Source: Pedobacter polaris (GTDB lineage Bacteria > Bacteroidota > Bacteroidia > Sphingobacteriales > Sphingobacteriaceae). From it: 64,000 bases of DNA. How positions within the stretch are numbered: position 1 is the first letter of the stretch; every line of letters starts with the position of its first letter. A model generated the notes under the pieces. It was given only the letters and a program-made list of their open reading frames with translations, was not told the DNA's origin and did not search any database. The position numbers and the translations under genes were made by a program. Below are positions 9,212 through 18,282 of this stretch, one piece after another. The stretch spans positions 1 through 64,000 of the forward strand of contig NZ_SWBR01000007.1 in NCBI RefSeq assembly GCF_005116505.1, written 5' to 3'.

Positions 9212-10024
9212 TTAATTTAATCCGAAGTTAAAGACTACAATTCCTGTTTGATTATCTCCACCTTTCTCGTTGGCTTTCAAAGATGCGTTTCTAACTGCTT
9301 CTAGACATTTTTGCTGTAATACTTGATTGGTTGATGTAGAACCTTTTAGGTCTACTCTTGCATTTGTTATTTTGCCTGATTTATTAAAAAAAATTCTGAT
9401 AGCAATTTTTCCACGTTCTTGACTATCATCAACTGGCTTTATCAAGTTGGTAAATTTATTTAATAAAATAGGTGTATTTCCATTACCAGAACCACCTTCA
9501 CCATAATTTGGAGCTAAAGGATCTCCATTTATACTTCCTTGGTTCCCTGGTGTATTACCTGTTCCATCTCCTTGTCCAGAGCCATTGTTTTTCTTTCCCT
9601 TATAAAGTGCATTCTGATTTATAGTTTGCTCTGCAGGTTTAGTTTCTTTAGCACTAGTTGGTGGATTGTTGCTTTTTTTATCTTTTGTATTTATGCTAAC
9701 AGCATCTTCATTATTCTGGGTTGCAATGTCCTTGTCACTCACTTGGGAAGAAACAGTTGGTGTAACTTGTTGTTCTGGAGTAATTTTGTCGGGCATTTTG
9801 TTATTGGCATTTTCATCTGTAGATGGCTCTTCAATGCTCGTATAATCTGTACCCATACCAGTTACAGAAGTTCCATAATTAACTACCATACCCCCCATAC
9901 CAACATCTTCTGGCGGTTGAAAGGCACTAATTACCCAAATAAAACTCACAGCAATAAATAGGCCCATTAAGCCAACAGAAATTGCAATTGCTTTTGGATA
10001 ATTATTTTCTTCTTGGGTTGTCAT
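9212..10024 (-). CDS. tonB: TonB-family energy transducer
   Basis: The 270-residue protein has one N-terminal membrane span (IAISVGLMGLFIAVSFIWVI, about 14-33). A long Asn/Thr/Gly-rich periplasmic linker replaces the Pro-rich rod of enterobacterial TonB. The C-terminal domain is TonB-like (KIAIRIFFNKSGKITNARVD, about 203-270). It would pass energy from the ExbB/ExbD motor to an outer-membrane partner. Its start codon overlaps the exbD stop, so the three motor genes are coupled. The nearest candidate partner is the barrel protein encoded three genes upstream in the same cluster. Confidence 0.85.
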   Translation of the reverse strand: MTTQEENNYPKAIAISVGLMGLFIAVSFIWVISAFQPPEDVGMGGMVVNYGTSVTGMGTDYTSIEEPSTDENANNKMPDKITPEQQVTPTVSSQVSDKDIATQNNEDAVSINTKDKKSNNPPTSAKETKPAEQTINQNALYKGKKNNGSGQGDGTGNTPGNQGSINGDPLAPNYGEGGSGNGNTPILLNKFTNLIKPVDDSQERGKIAIRIFFNKSGKITNARVDLKGSTSTNQVLQQKCLEAVRNASLKANEKGGDNQTGIVVFNFGLN

Positions 10025-10428
10025 TATTTCTTTTTCTGTTCTACAGCTAAAACAACTTTTAATTTCAATTTGTTCGCTACATCAAAAACTTGCATTGTAT
10101 TTTCGATAGATACACCTCTAGCAACATATAGAACTATGGTTACATCATTTGCAGCTTGTTGATATGTTTTTACCTTACCCTCAATTTCTTCTAAAGTTAC
10201 TTTTTGTTTATCAACGAAATAATTTAAATTCTCGTCTATGGTAACTGTAACTGTTTTTTGAGAAGTAGATTGTTGTCCAGATTCTGATCTAGGCAATAAA
10301 AGTTTCACTACTTGAGGATTTACTACGGCAGATGCCAATAGGAAAAACAAAAGCAAGAAGAACATGATATCGTTTAATGCAGAAGTGTGAACTTCAACCG
10401 TACCTTTTTTTCTTTTGCGTAAATTCAT
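10024..10428 (-). CDS. exbD: ExbD/TolR biopolymer transport protein
   Basis: The 134 residues form a short basic N-terminus (RKRKKGTVEVH), one membrane span (about 20-38) and a periplasmic domain. An aspartate at the span entrance (D20, in ALNDIMFFLL) matches the proton-channel aspartate of ExbD. It pairs with ExbB, encoded immediately upstream, in the inner-membrane proton-driven motor. It overlaps exbB and tonB by one base each, so the three are translationally coupled. Confidence 0.93.
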   Translation of the reverse strand: MNLRKRKKGTVEVHTSALNDIMFFLLLFFLLASAVVNPQVVKLLLPRSESGQQSTSQKTVTVTIDENLNYFVDKQKVTLEEIEGKVKTYQQAANDVTIVLYVARGVSIENTMQVFDVANKLKLKVVLAVEQKKK

Positions 10429-11138
10429 TATTTGCCTGGCTCTTCTAGTAAATCTATAAATTCAATTGCATCAGTTTCCATTTTAAGGATGATTTTCTCT
10501 ACCATCATATTTAAAATGTGATATAAAACATAAGCCACGATACCGATAATCAATCCTGTTGCAGATGTAATCATTTTGGTATATAAACCACCTGAAATAG
10601 TTCCAATCTCAATAGCTCCTTTTATAGATACATCATGGAAGATGGTAATTACACCGATAATTGTACCCACGAAACCAAGCATTGGTGCAATACCTGCAAT
10701 AATTCCTAAAATGCCAATGTTTTTTTCCAATTTAGAAACCTCTAATTTACCAGTATTCTCAATTGCACCTTCAATATCCTTAATTGGTCTTCCAATTCTC
10801 TTAAGTCCTTTCTCTAACATTCTTCCCAAAGGTGATTTTGTGTTTTTGCATAAAGCAATTGCATTATCTAACCTTCCATCATGTATATTTTGTTTAATTT
10901 GGAACATTAAGTTTGATTCGTCTTTTGATGATTTGCGAATGGTTAAATAACGTTCGATAAAGATGACCAAACCTAAAAATGCCAATAGAGCTAAGGGTAC
11001 CATTACCCATCCACCTTTAAATAATAAATCTATAAAGTGTAATTCTGGTTGAGCTGGTATTGTTGATGTAACAACTTGATTTGCTGAATCTATAACGTTT
11101 TTTGCTGTGTCTCCAGCCGCCATTAACAATGTAATCAT
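10428..11138 (-). CDS. exbB: MotA/TolQ/ExbB proton channel protein
   Basis: The 236-residue inner-membrane protein has three hydrophobic spans: around 43-65, and a pair near 140-165 and 180-205. It has the family signature GMVGTI-like region LGFVGTIIGVITIFHDV and the cytoplasmic loop FQIKQNIHDGRLDNAIALC. The first span is preceded by about 40 residues predicted periplasmic. It forms the proton-conducting ring around ExbD. It starts 2 bp after the HU/SPOR gene, within one transcription unit. Confidence 0.93.
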   Translation of the reverse strand: MITLLMAAGDTAKNVIDSANQVVTSTIPAQPELHFIDLLFKGGWVMVPLALLAFLGLVIFIERYLTIRKSSKDESNLMFQIKQNIHDGRLDNAIALCKNTKSPLGRMLEKGLKRIGRPIKDIEGAIENTGKLEVSKLEKNIGILGIIAGIAPMLGFVGTIIGVITIFHDVSIKGAIEIGTISGGLYTKMITSATGLIIGIVAYVLYHILNMMVEKIILKMETDAIEFIDLLEEPGK

Positions 11139-11140
11139 AT

Positions 11141-12376
11141 TTATTTTTTGTGTGTTTTGGGTTTAATTGCTTGTACGTATATTTCAGGATTTTTTAAAAT
11201 TATCCTCAAACTATCTTTTGTTTTGTCTGCCAAATCTTTATCTAAAAAAGTTGCTGCACTAATTTTCATTAATCTACCAGGCATATTTGCAACTTTGGCC
11301 TTTAACCCTTTTTTTGTAAGTCTAGCAATTGTTGCATCAGCCTTTGCTTTCGAGTTTTCTGCGCTAACAATAACTTCATAAATGGTCACTTTACTACTAT
11401 CTATAGCAACGGCACCCGTATCAATGCTTAATTTTACCAAGTCATTGTTTTTTGCAACGCTGTCTACTTGTGAAGTGTCAACTTTATTATTTAACGAATC
11501 ATTTGGTAAGGTTTGTACACCTGTCTCTTGTTTACCCGTAGAGTTTTTGTTGAAATAGTTATTGAAAAACTGGGGGTTAACGAAATAGACTATTGCTCCT
11601 AAAGCCACAAAAATTAAAAAAGCAATTAAGAATTTCATGAAAAATGGCATTCCATTTTTAGGCTCTTCTTCAATGTATTCATCTTCTTGGGCAATCCCTA
11701 CTTCGTCTAATGGTTCTTCCTTTTCTTGCTCTTCAACGGCTTCAATTATAGGAGGTGAATCATTTAAATTGTGATATGTTTTTTCTTGATTTTGAACTTC
11801 GGCTATTTCTTCATAAACTTCTTGTTCATCGTTTATTAAAACGTTTTCTTCTAAATCTTCTTCCGTTTCTTGTCCTGGATTTTCTTCTTCGAGTCTGTTC
11901 TCTTCTTCAATTTCTTCTAAAAGGCTTTCTTCAGCATCACTTGAATTAATTTCAAGTGCTTCATCATTTTTTTGGATTTCATTTATTTCAGGTAATCCAT
12001 AAAATTCAAAACCAATTCCACCTTCTTGCTCAGGAATAAAAGTGATTTGATCATTTACTAATTTTAGCTTCCCAAGCGATTCCAAATTAGATTCTTGTTG
12101 GTCAGCCAATTCACTTTGAATCCGCTCTGCGAACTCACTAATATAGTACTTAGCAGAATCTACAGTTATATTTCTTTTTTGACTGATGAAATTAGCGAGC
12201 TCTTCTTGCTCATTAACTTCCGTGGTAAAGGTTAAGTTGTAGCTTGGTGGAACAAAAGCGTGCTTTTCTGCATCATATTTGCCAGGTGATTTTTTTTTAT
12301 ACAGTGTGCCCAAACCTACAATGCCAACTGTTTTGCGGGTTTGTAATAGCTCTGTTAAGTATAATAATATATCCAT
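11141..12376 (-). CDS. HU-domain (CCDC81-like) and SPOR-domain inner-membrane protein
   Basis: Starting at 12376 (MDILLYLTELLQTRKTVGI) the protein has 411 residues; the upstream in-frame start at 12412 is poor and adds an unlikely leader. The N-terminus resembles an HU-CCDC81 domain (VGIVGLGTLYKKKSPGKY). A Glu-rich acidic linker spans about 138-240, a single membrane span lies near 245-265, and a SPOR-like domain ends the protein (YEVIVSAENSKAKADATIARL). SPOR domains bind denuded peptidoglycan glycans. The predicted topology puts HU inside and SPOR in the periplasm. Lying directly upstream of exbB, it may anchor or localise the Ton motor to the cell wall; that role is inferred. Confidence 0.75.
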   Translation of the reverse strand: MDILLYLTELLQTRKTVGIVGLGTLYKKKSPGKYDAEKHAFVPPSYNLTFTTEVNEQEELANFISQKRNITVDSAKYYISEFAERIQSELADQQESNLESLGKLKLVNDQITFIPEQEGGIGFEFYGLPEINEIQKNDEALEINSSDAEESLLEEIEEENRLEEENPGQETEEDLEENVLINDEQEVYEEIAEVQNQEKTYHNLNDSPPIIEAVEEQEKEEPLDEVGIAQEDEYIEEEPKNGMPFFMKFLIAFLIFVALGAIVYFVNPQFFNNYFNKNSTGKQETGVQTLPNDSLNNKVDTSQVDSVAKNNDLVKLSIDTGAVAIDSSKVTIYEVIVSAENSKAKADATIARLTKKGLKAKVANMPGRLMKISAATFLDKDLADKTKDSLRIILKNPEIYVQAIKPKTHKK

Positions 12377-12430
12377 TCTGGTAAAAATAAATTTTAATTC
12401 GGTACCAACCAATAATTAATTCTGTAACCT

Positions 12431-14128
12431 TTAAAATGAATAGCTTAAACCACCAAAAATATTGATGCCATTGGTACGGTAATAAAGGTATTTGCTGTAT
12501 TTGGTGTTTAAAATGTTATTGGCTTTAGCAAAAACTGAAAATTTATTATTGATTTTATAATCTGCACCAATACCTAAGTCTGCAAATCCTTTAACAGTTA
12601 CTAAAGTCTCTTTGGTTAAGTCAGGAATTGGAGGATACAAACCTAAAGTTTGAGGATCTGAACTATAAACCTTTGCCTTAGAATCACCTTGAATAACTAC
12701 ATTGGCATTGAAGCTTAACTTTTTATTATAAGTATAGGAGAAATTAGAACTGATACGCAATTGTGGTTTAAAATAGCTTTCTTGCTCTACAGCTGGTTTA
12801 TAATCTTCCATATTCAATTTACCTGTCCACCTTAAGTCGTCGCTTACCTGAACAGAAATCTCTCCTTCTAATCCTAAAAGTTTCATGTTACCAAAATCAT
12901 AAATCACATCAAACTTATTAAAGTTTGTAAAGTTGTTTACAAATAGGGGCATGTCGGTAATTCTTTTACTGTAAAACCTTGCTTTATAACCGAAGCCCGG
13001 GCCACCAGTACCTTTAATACCTCCACTAATACTTAACTTTTCTACTGTATTTTGAATGGCAATATTGGCATTTAAGAAAGGATTTTCATCTGTAAAGTTT
13101 TTTAAACTATTACGAGTTACATCTCCTTTAACCTCTCCGAATATTTGAAGGAAGTCTGGGATTACTGTAAAATCTGCTGTAACTGAAGGGAAAAATCTTG
13201 TGCTTGAAAATTCTCCGAATTCTTGAACAAAATTTACACCAGCAGTAATTTTAATACCATTTGCTTGTAATTTAATGTAAGGATTTAAACGAAATAAATG
13301 ATTTGAAACACTCGTATTTATATCTTTTGTACTTCCTAATTCAAGTGAACTTGCTAAGCCTAAATTAAATTTGCTTATTCTTTTATTTAAATAGCCGGTT
13401 AAGGTAATGGCATTTTCTTTGGCAGAGAACTTATCACTTAATAGATAAGCATTAACCTTTGCAGCATAGCTTAGTGCGTTCTCATCTGCAGTAAATTTAT
13501 TAATTGCTTCTCCTTCTATTTCAAAGAAATTGATGGCCTGTTTTTCTGGATTTGGATTTAATGTCGGGTTTAATTCATCTATTCCATAAAAATAAACGCC
13601 GTGTCTTTCGTAATTTAAGCGACCATTTAAAGTTGTTTTTGCGCCAATGCTCCGGCCAAATGCACTAAATTGTTGCATATTTTCATTTTGCTTGTTTAGC
13701 TTTCCTTCTTGGCTAAAATGTCTGAAAAATGCACCTGCTTGTAATGCTTCATCTTTTCCTGTACCCACATAAGCTTCTGCTAGCATTGTAGACAAAGAGC
13801 CAATACCACCTTTTACATAATTATTGATCAATATAGCCGCCTTTTCATCCGCTAATTGCTGGGCCTGTAGTTTTTGAATATCAGAGTTAAGCTCTAATTT
13901 ACGATCAGTAATAACGTAATTGAATTTAGCTTTATAAGTAGCAACATTATTTAAATCAGGGCTCCTTCTCAATTTTACAGCTTCAGCTAATACTGGCTTA
14001 TAGGGCCTAATTACTTCAATTTCTTCGCTAACAGTTTTTTCTGGTGGTTTAACATCCTGTGCTTTTAGTGTAAAAGTTCCGGCTGCTAAAAAAAATATTG
14101 TACTATATATAATTTTGGTAAATCTCAT
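12431..14128 (-). CDS. TonB-receptor-like outer-membrane beta-barrel protein
   Basis: The 565-residue protein has a signal peptide (to about LKAQ, residue 24) and a body of alternating beta-strands with aromatic girdles. It ends in an outer-membrane-type C-terminus (NGINIFGGLSYSF, terminal Phe). Short phrases such as FADLGIGADYKINNKFSVFAKANNIL are typical of TonB-dependent receptor barrels. I see no classical N-terminal plug domain; only about 100 residues precede the barrel, starting with a conserved-looking EEIEVIRPYKPVLAEA. It follows the TPR gene by 6 bp. It is the likely outer-membrane client of the ExbB-ExbD-TonB set below it. No substrate can be named. Confidence 0.75.
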   Translation of the reverse strand: MRFTKIIYSTIFFLAAGTFTLKAQDVKPPEKTVSEEIEVIRPYKPVLAEAVKLRRSPDLNNVATYKAKFNYVITDRKLELNSDIQKLQAQQLADEKAAILINNYVKGGIGSLSTMLAEAYVGTGKDEALQAGAFFRHFSQEGKLNKQNENMQQFSAFGRSIGAKTTLNGRLNYERHGVYFYGIDELNPTLNPNPEKQAINFFEIEGEAINKFTADENALSYAAKVNAYLLSDKFSAKENAITLTGYLNKRISKFNLGLASSLELGSTKDINTSVSNHLFRLNPYIKLQANGIKITAGVNFVQEFGEFSSTRFFPSVTADFTVIPDFLQIFGEVKGDVTRNSLKNFTDENPFLNANIAIQNTVEKLSISGGIKGTGGPGFGYKARFYSKRITDMPLFVNNFTNFNKFDVIYDFGNMKLLGLEGEISVQVSDDLRWTGKLNMEDYKPAVEQESYFKPQLRISSNFSYTYNKKLSFNANVVIQGDSKAKVYSSDPQTLGLYPPIPDLTKETLVTVKGFADLGIGADYKINNKFSVFAKANNILNTKYSKYLYYRTNGINIFGGLSYSF

Positions 14129-14134
14129 TTTCGT

Positions 14135-17100
14135 CTAGTTAATTTTAGCTAATTTCTCTTTGGCAGTTGCAACAATTTCATCCTTGCCCTCATAATTGTC
14201 TATGATACTTAATAAAGTACTTTTTGCATTTAATTTATCCTTTAATGCTAAGTAATTGTCAGATAATAGAATTACTGATTTTGCAACCCAATAATCATAA
14301 GATGGCATATTATTCATCAAATCAAAGCAAGTCTTTTGAGAAGTTTTATAATCGCCTTTGGCATATTGTACAGCGGCTAAATTGTATTTTGCTTCAGCAG
14401 CAGCTAAAGTTTTTGTTTTAGCCACCACATTGTTAAATGATTTAACTGCTTGTGTTGTATCTGCTTTTAGCAAATAAGCCTTTCCAATGTACAAATCAGA
14501 GCTGTTTTTTTCCTCTTCAGATGCTTTGTCTGATGTTTTAATGATTTCTGCATATTTCATCATATCATCTGCCATGCCTAAAGCATTATAAGCTTTTAAC
14601 AAGTTGTTAATGGCATATGTATAATGTACTTTATAATCTGCAGTAGTTTCTAATCTTTTTAAGTAAACGATAGCTTCATTGTATTTCTTTTCGTCCATTA
14701 GAACTTTAGAAACACTGATTAATGAACGTTCTGTATAATCACTGGTCCAATCATTAAGGATATAGTCATAATCTGCTATTGCTTCTGGCGATCGGCCTAA
14801 TTTAACCAAAGACTCTGCTCTAATAAATTTGGCTTCCTTATCATGTATAGCTTTCGGGAATTTCTCAAAATATGCATTTATTGCTTCGTAAGCACCTTTG
14901 GCATCACCTTGTAAATATCTATTGTTTGCTGCCTGAAATACAATGTTATCTTGCTCACTCATAGAATAATTACCAAGCGGTGTTGTAGCCGCATAGCTAA
15001 TGAAACCATTCGCATCACCACGATCTACATAGATGTTTTTAATAGATTCTAATGCTTGTTTTGCCTCTGGTGAACTTGCATAATCTCTAATTACTTTTTT
15101 AAACGATTCTAATGCCGCATCATCTTGGTCCTGGTTGTATTGAACCAAGCCTATGGTTACCAAAGCACGGGGTACATAACTACTACGAGGATATTTTGCT
15201 ACTAAATCAACTAAATCTGATTTTGCTTTATCAAACTCCCCTTTGTTAAAATAGGTATAGGCAGTTTCAAAACCGGCATCATCTGCATAATTTGACGTTG
15301 GGAATCTGCTTAATAAACTCTGCATTGTGGTAATTTTACTATCATCTTGTTTTTGCAGTCCCTGAATCATTCCACGCTGAAACAATGCATAATCTTCACC
15401 AGTTAGTTTACCATTGATGATTTTATTGTAGTTGGTCATTGCATCTCCATAGTTTTTATTCACAAAGTATGAATCTGCCAAACGGATAGTTGCATCAGTT
15501 ACTGTTTTTGCATCTTTATCATCTCCGTTTAAAAATTTCTCGAAGTAATTGGCGGCTTTAGTATATTTTTCATCTTCAAAAGCAGCATAACCCAAAGCAT
15601 AGTTTGCAAAATTATAAACATCTGTTTTTTGAGCAGCTGGTATGGTTAAAAACTTTTCGAAGGTTCTAACAGCTTCTCCAAATTTGCGCAACTCATACAT
15701 TGATTCTGCCATCCAATAAATGCTCAATGCATTGATCTCTTTATCTTCTGGGAAATTACCTGAACGTAAAAACATAGAAAGTGCATTTGGAAAAGCTCTT
15801 TCATTATAATACTCTAAACCTCTAAAATAAGTTGCTTTTTGATAGGCTTCTTTAGCTTCAGGTGTTTTGTTTTGTAGGGGTTCTAAAATATCAATTGCTG
15901 TTTGATAGTTTTTGCTGGTCAACAAAATCTCACCTTGTAAAACTCTAGCTTCGTTGATTTTTTTAGAACTAGGAAATTGTTTGATAAAAGCCTGAATAGA
16001 TTCTAAAGCTTGTGCATTAAAGTCTAGTTCATAGCTCAACCTAGCATAACTTAACCATGCTTCTTCTTGTATAGCTTTATCGAAATCTAATCTTGATGCT
16101 CTAAAAAATGCACTACGGGCTTTTTCTTTGTTATTTAGTTTTAATGATGCTTTACCTAAGGTATACATACCATTTTGCAAGTAAACATCATCAGTATTTA
16201 ATCTTTCTAAAACAGGAATAGATTCTTTAATCTTTCCATTTTGAAATAAAGAATAGCCATATTGATAGATGAAAAGATTGTTTTTGGTCTGACTTTTATC
16301 TTTAGCATAAAATTCTTCAAAATACTTTTCAGCATTTTTAAATTCAGATTTTGCAAAATATGATGCAGCAACCAAGCTTAACATTTCTGGTTCATATTGT
16401 TGCTTGGTTTTAGCCATTGCAGGAATAGCATAATCAATTACATCATCATAACGTTCATCCAAATAATACATTGAAGTAATGTAATAAGGATAACTAGCTT
16501 CGTAAGTAGGGGAGCCCTTTAGTTTTTCGAAATTTGATAATGCAGTTTTATATTCTTTATTGAGGTAATTTATGTAGGCAAAATAATAAGTTGCACTTTC
16601 TTTAAATTGAGATTCTTCTTTTTTAACAGCTTCAAAAAGAGGTTCTGCTTTTTCATAATCTTTTAATTGGAAGTAGGCATAACCTTGTTTAAATTGGTAT
16701 TCAACTCTTTGTTTTTGAGAAAGTGAACTTGGCTCTGTCTTTTCAAACCACTCCAGTGCTTTTGTGTAGTTTTTCTGTCCGAAATAAGATTTACCTACAT
16801 GGAAGTAAGCTAGTTTAGTATTTGGATTGAGGGGGTATTCTCTTATAAATTCGAGAAATAGGGCTTCGGCATCTTCATTTCCTAATTCTAAAGCGCAAAC
16901 AGCAGCATAAAATTTAGCGTTTTCTTTAATTAAAGAAAGTTCAGTATTACTTTCCTGTTGTTTACCTGTTTTATTTCTGAGCTGTTCTACTATTTTAAAC
17001 TGCTGTGAAGCCGCAACATATTTTTCATTGCGAAGTAATTCTAAACCAGTTTGATAATTTTTATTGAGGGTTATTAATGGGCTTATCTGGGCGTAAATGT

Positions 17101-17152
17101 TATTAAATGAGCCCGCTACAAATAGAGGAACTAGAAGATATTTTTTCTGCAT
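14135..17152 (-). CDS. large periplasmic tetratricopeptide-repeat protein
   Basis: The protein has about 1005 residues with an N-terminal signal peptide (QKKYLLVPLFVAGSFNNIYA) followed by TPR-like helical repeats along nearly the whole length. Repeated patterns such as YFQLKDYEKAEPLFEAV, ALEWFEK and NYEKAxxYFEKF are visible. The start is set at the ATG at 17152, since the first in-frame codon of the longer frame at 17161 is TTG. TPR proteins are scaffolds. As first gene of the minus-strand cluster with the barrel, SPOR protein and Ton motor, it could bridge the outer-membrane barrel and the periplasm. Function beyond scaffolding is unknown. Confidence 0.85.
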   Translation of the reverse strand: MQKKYLLVPLFVAGSFNNIYAQISPLITLNKNYQTGLELLRNEKYVAASQQFKIVEQLRNKTGKQQESNTELSLIKENAKFYAAVCALELGNEDAEALFLEFIREYPLNPNTKLAYFHVGKSYFGQKNYTKALEWFEKTEPSSLSQKQRVEYQFKQGYAYFQLKDYEKAEPLFEAVKKEESQFKESATYYFAYINYLNKEYKTALSNFEKLKGSPTYEASYPYYITSMYYLDERYDDVIDYAIPAMAKTKQQYEPEMLSLVAASYFAKSEFKNAEKYFEEFYAKDKSQTKNNLFIYQYGYSLFQNGKIKESIPVLERLNTDDVYLQNGMYTLGKASLKLNNKEKARSAFFRASRLDFDKAIQEEAWLSYARLSYELDFNAQALESIQAFIKQFPSSKKINEARVLQGEILLTSKNYQTAIDILEPLQNKTPEAKEAYQKATYFRGLEYYNERAFPNALSMFLRSGNFPEDKEINALSIYWMAESMYELRKFGEAVRTFEKFLTIPAAQKTDVYNFANYALGYAAFEDEKYTKAANYFEKFLNGDDKDAKTVTDATIRLADSYFVNKNYGDAMTNYNKIINGKLTGEDYALFQRGMIQGLQKQDDSKITTMQSLLSRFPTSNYADDAGFETAYTYFNKGEFDKAKSDLVDLVAKYPRSSYVPRALVTIGLVQYNQDQDDAALESFKKVIRDYASSPEAKQALESIKNIYVDRGDANGFISYAATTPLGNYSMSEQDNIVFQAANNRYLQGDAKGAYEAINAYFEKFPKAIHDKEAKFIRAESLVKLGRSPEAIADYDYILNDWTSDYTERSLISVSKVLMDEKKYNEAIVYLKRLETTADYKVHYTYAINNLLKAYNALGMADDMMKYAEIIKTSDKASEEEKNSSDLYIGKAYLLKADTTQAVKSFNNVVAKTKTLAAAEAKYNLAAVQYAKGDYKTSQKTCFDLMNNMPSYDYWVAKSVILLSDNYLALKDKLNAKSTLLSIIDNYEGKDEIVATAKEKLAKIN

Positions 17153-17463
17153 AGGTTTCAAATATGGTTGGTACTAAATTATAAATAGTATCAAAGCTTA
17201 TCAACATAAGTAACTAACATCTGTTGATAACACAGTTTTAACGAAGAGATTTTGAAATTGGTATAAAGAAAATTAAAAGAGGTTGATGGTTGATAGGAAA
17301 TAGTCAATAGTTATTTGCTTTTGGACAACTTCACAAAGCTTGGCAATATTGAGTTTATATAAGCTGTTTGAATAGAGAGTTTTTTTTAAGATTATTAATT
17401 TTTTTACAAATTGGTGTTTTGCAAATCTTAAAATGTAGATTAGACTCATAAAGCGCTCACTCT
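17153..17463. other. divergent intergenic region, 311 bp
   Basis: This AT-rich region separates the start of the TPR gene (minus) from the start of the orphan membrane protein (plus). It should hold promoters for both. I see no exact TAnnTTTG box for either, and no recognisable RNA or repeat. Confidence 0.4.
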
Positions 17464-18174
17464 ATGTTACAAAAATCAATTTTCATAGCATCTAAAGTTG
17501 GTACATCCAGTGCTGATTCGGTAAAGAATCATTTAAAATATCTAGAAGTAAAAGTAGATAGTTTAAATAAAATCGTAAATGAAACAAGAATTGGAACTGG
17601 GTTCTTTTCAGATGTTATTTCGCAAGATTTGTATATGTTTAGCACTATAATAGTAATTGTAGGTTTAATTAGCTGGGCATTTATTGTTGGTGCTTTAAGC
17701 ATTCATAAAAGGCAAATTGTTAAAACAATTAATCTTTATGTGAAAAGTGAAATTAATTTTATAAAAGATTTATTAGTAGAAAAAGAAAAAGTTATTAGTA
17801 AAACAAATTTTGATGTTAAAAGAGCACTTTGCCTAATTTGTCATTCACGAGATTTATATTCTGCAGCAGTTTTACATGGTATTGGGGCATTGAGAGTTTT
17901 TATTAATATTGAAAAAACACCAACTAATATTGGAATGGATTTAAACATGTTATCATTAATAGATTCCGATTTAAACTTAGTAAAAGTTGGGGATGAAGGC
18001 ATAAAAAAACACATAGAAATACTGGTAGAAGAGCTGAATTACATTAAAGAGAAAAGTGATGTTTCTTTACATGATAAAATAAAAAAAATAACTGATAAGT
18101 GTTTACATTTAGCATATACTCAAGATCTGCCACCAGAAGATTTAATGAAAGATAAAGATGAAAAGGTTAAATAG
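17464..18174 (+). CDS. hypothetical membrane protein (orphan)
   Basis: I do not recognise this 236-residue protein. It has a short N-terminal region with a heptad-like segment (LKYLEVKVDSLNKIV, about 26-40), one strong membrane span (FSTIIVIVGLISWAFIVGAL, about 59-78) and a cytoplasmic or periplasmic helical domain with charged heptads. A Cys pair, ALCLICHSRD, lies near 120-129. It is a monocistronic plus-strand gene between minus-strand operons. It is more AT-rich than its neighbours by eye, which would fit recent acquisition, but composition was not computed. The start is the first ATG in frame. Confidence 0.6.
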   Translation: MLQKSIFIASKVGTSSADSVKNHLKYLEVKVDSLNKIVNETRIGTGFFSDVISQDLYMFSTIIVIVGLISWAFIVGALSIHKRQIVKTINLYVKSEINFIKDLLVEKEKVISKTNFDVKRALCLICHSRDLYSAAVLHGIGALRVFINIEKTPTNIGMDLNMLSLIDSDLNLVKVGDEGIKKHIEILVEELNYIKEKSDVSLHDKIKKITDKCLHLAYTQDLPPEDLMKDKDEKVK

Positions 18175-18198
18175 GAAGCTAAAAACTAATAATATTAA

Positions 18199-18219
18199 AT
18201 CAACAAAATTTTTATTGAT
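18199..18219. terminator. weak AT-rich hairpin after the orphan gene
   Basis: ATCAACAAA and TTTATTGAT can pair with one mismatch around a three-base loop, 25 bp after the stop codon. It is AT-only apart from two G-C pairs, so it is a weak candidate terminator. Confidence 0.35.
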
Positions 18220-18282
18220 GGCTTTCATTGAAGGTTGGAAGCAAAGATAATGTTGATGCTATATACTTACCATCTTTTTAAT

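Noticed and set aside
9539..9961. 140-codon plus-strand frame opposite tonB
   Set aside because: It is antisense to a well-supported gene and has no promoter or family resemblance; the tonB reading explains the sequence.
10576..10950. 124-codon plus-strand frame opposite exbB
   Set aside because: It is the complement of the ExbB membrane segments, a shadow frame.
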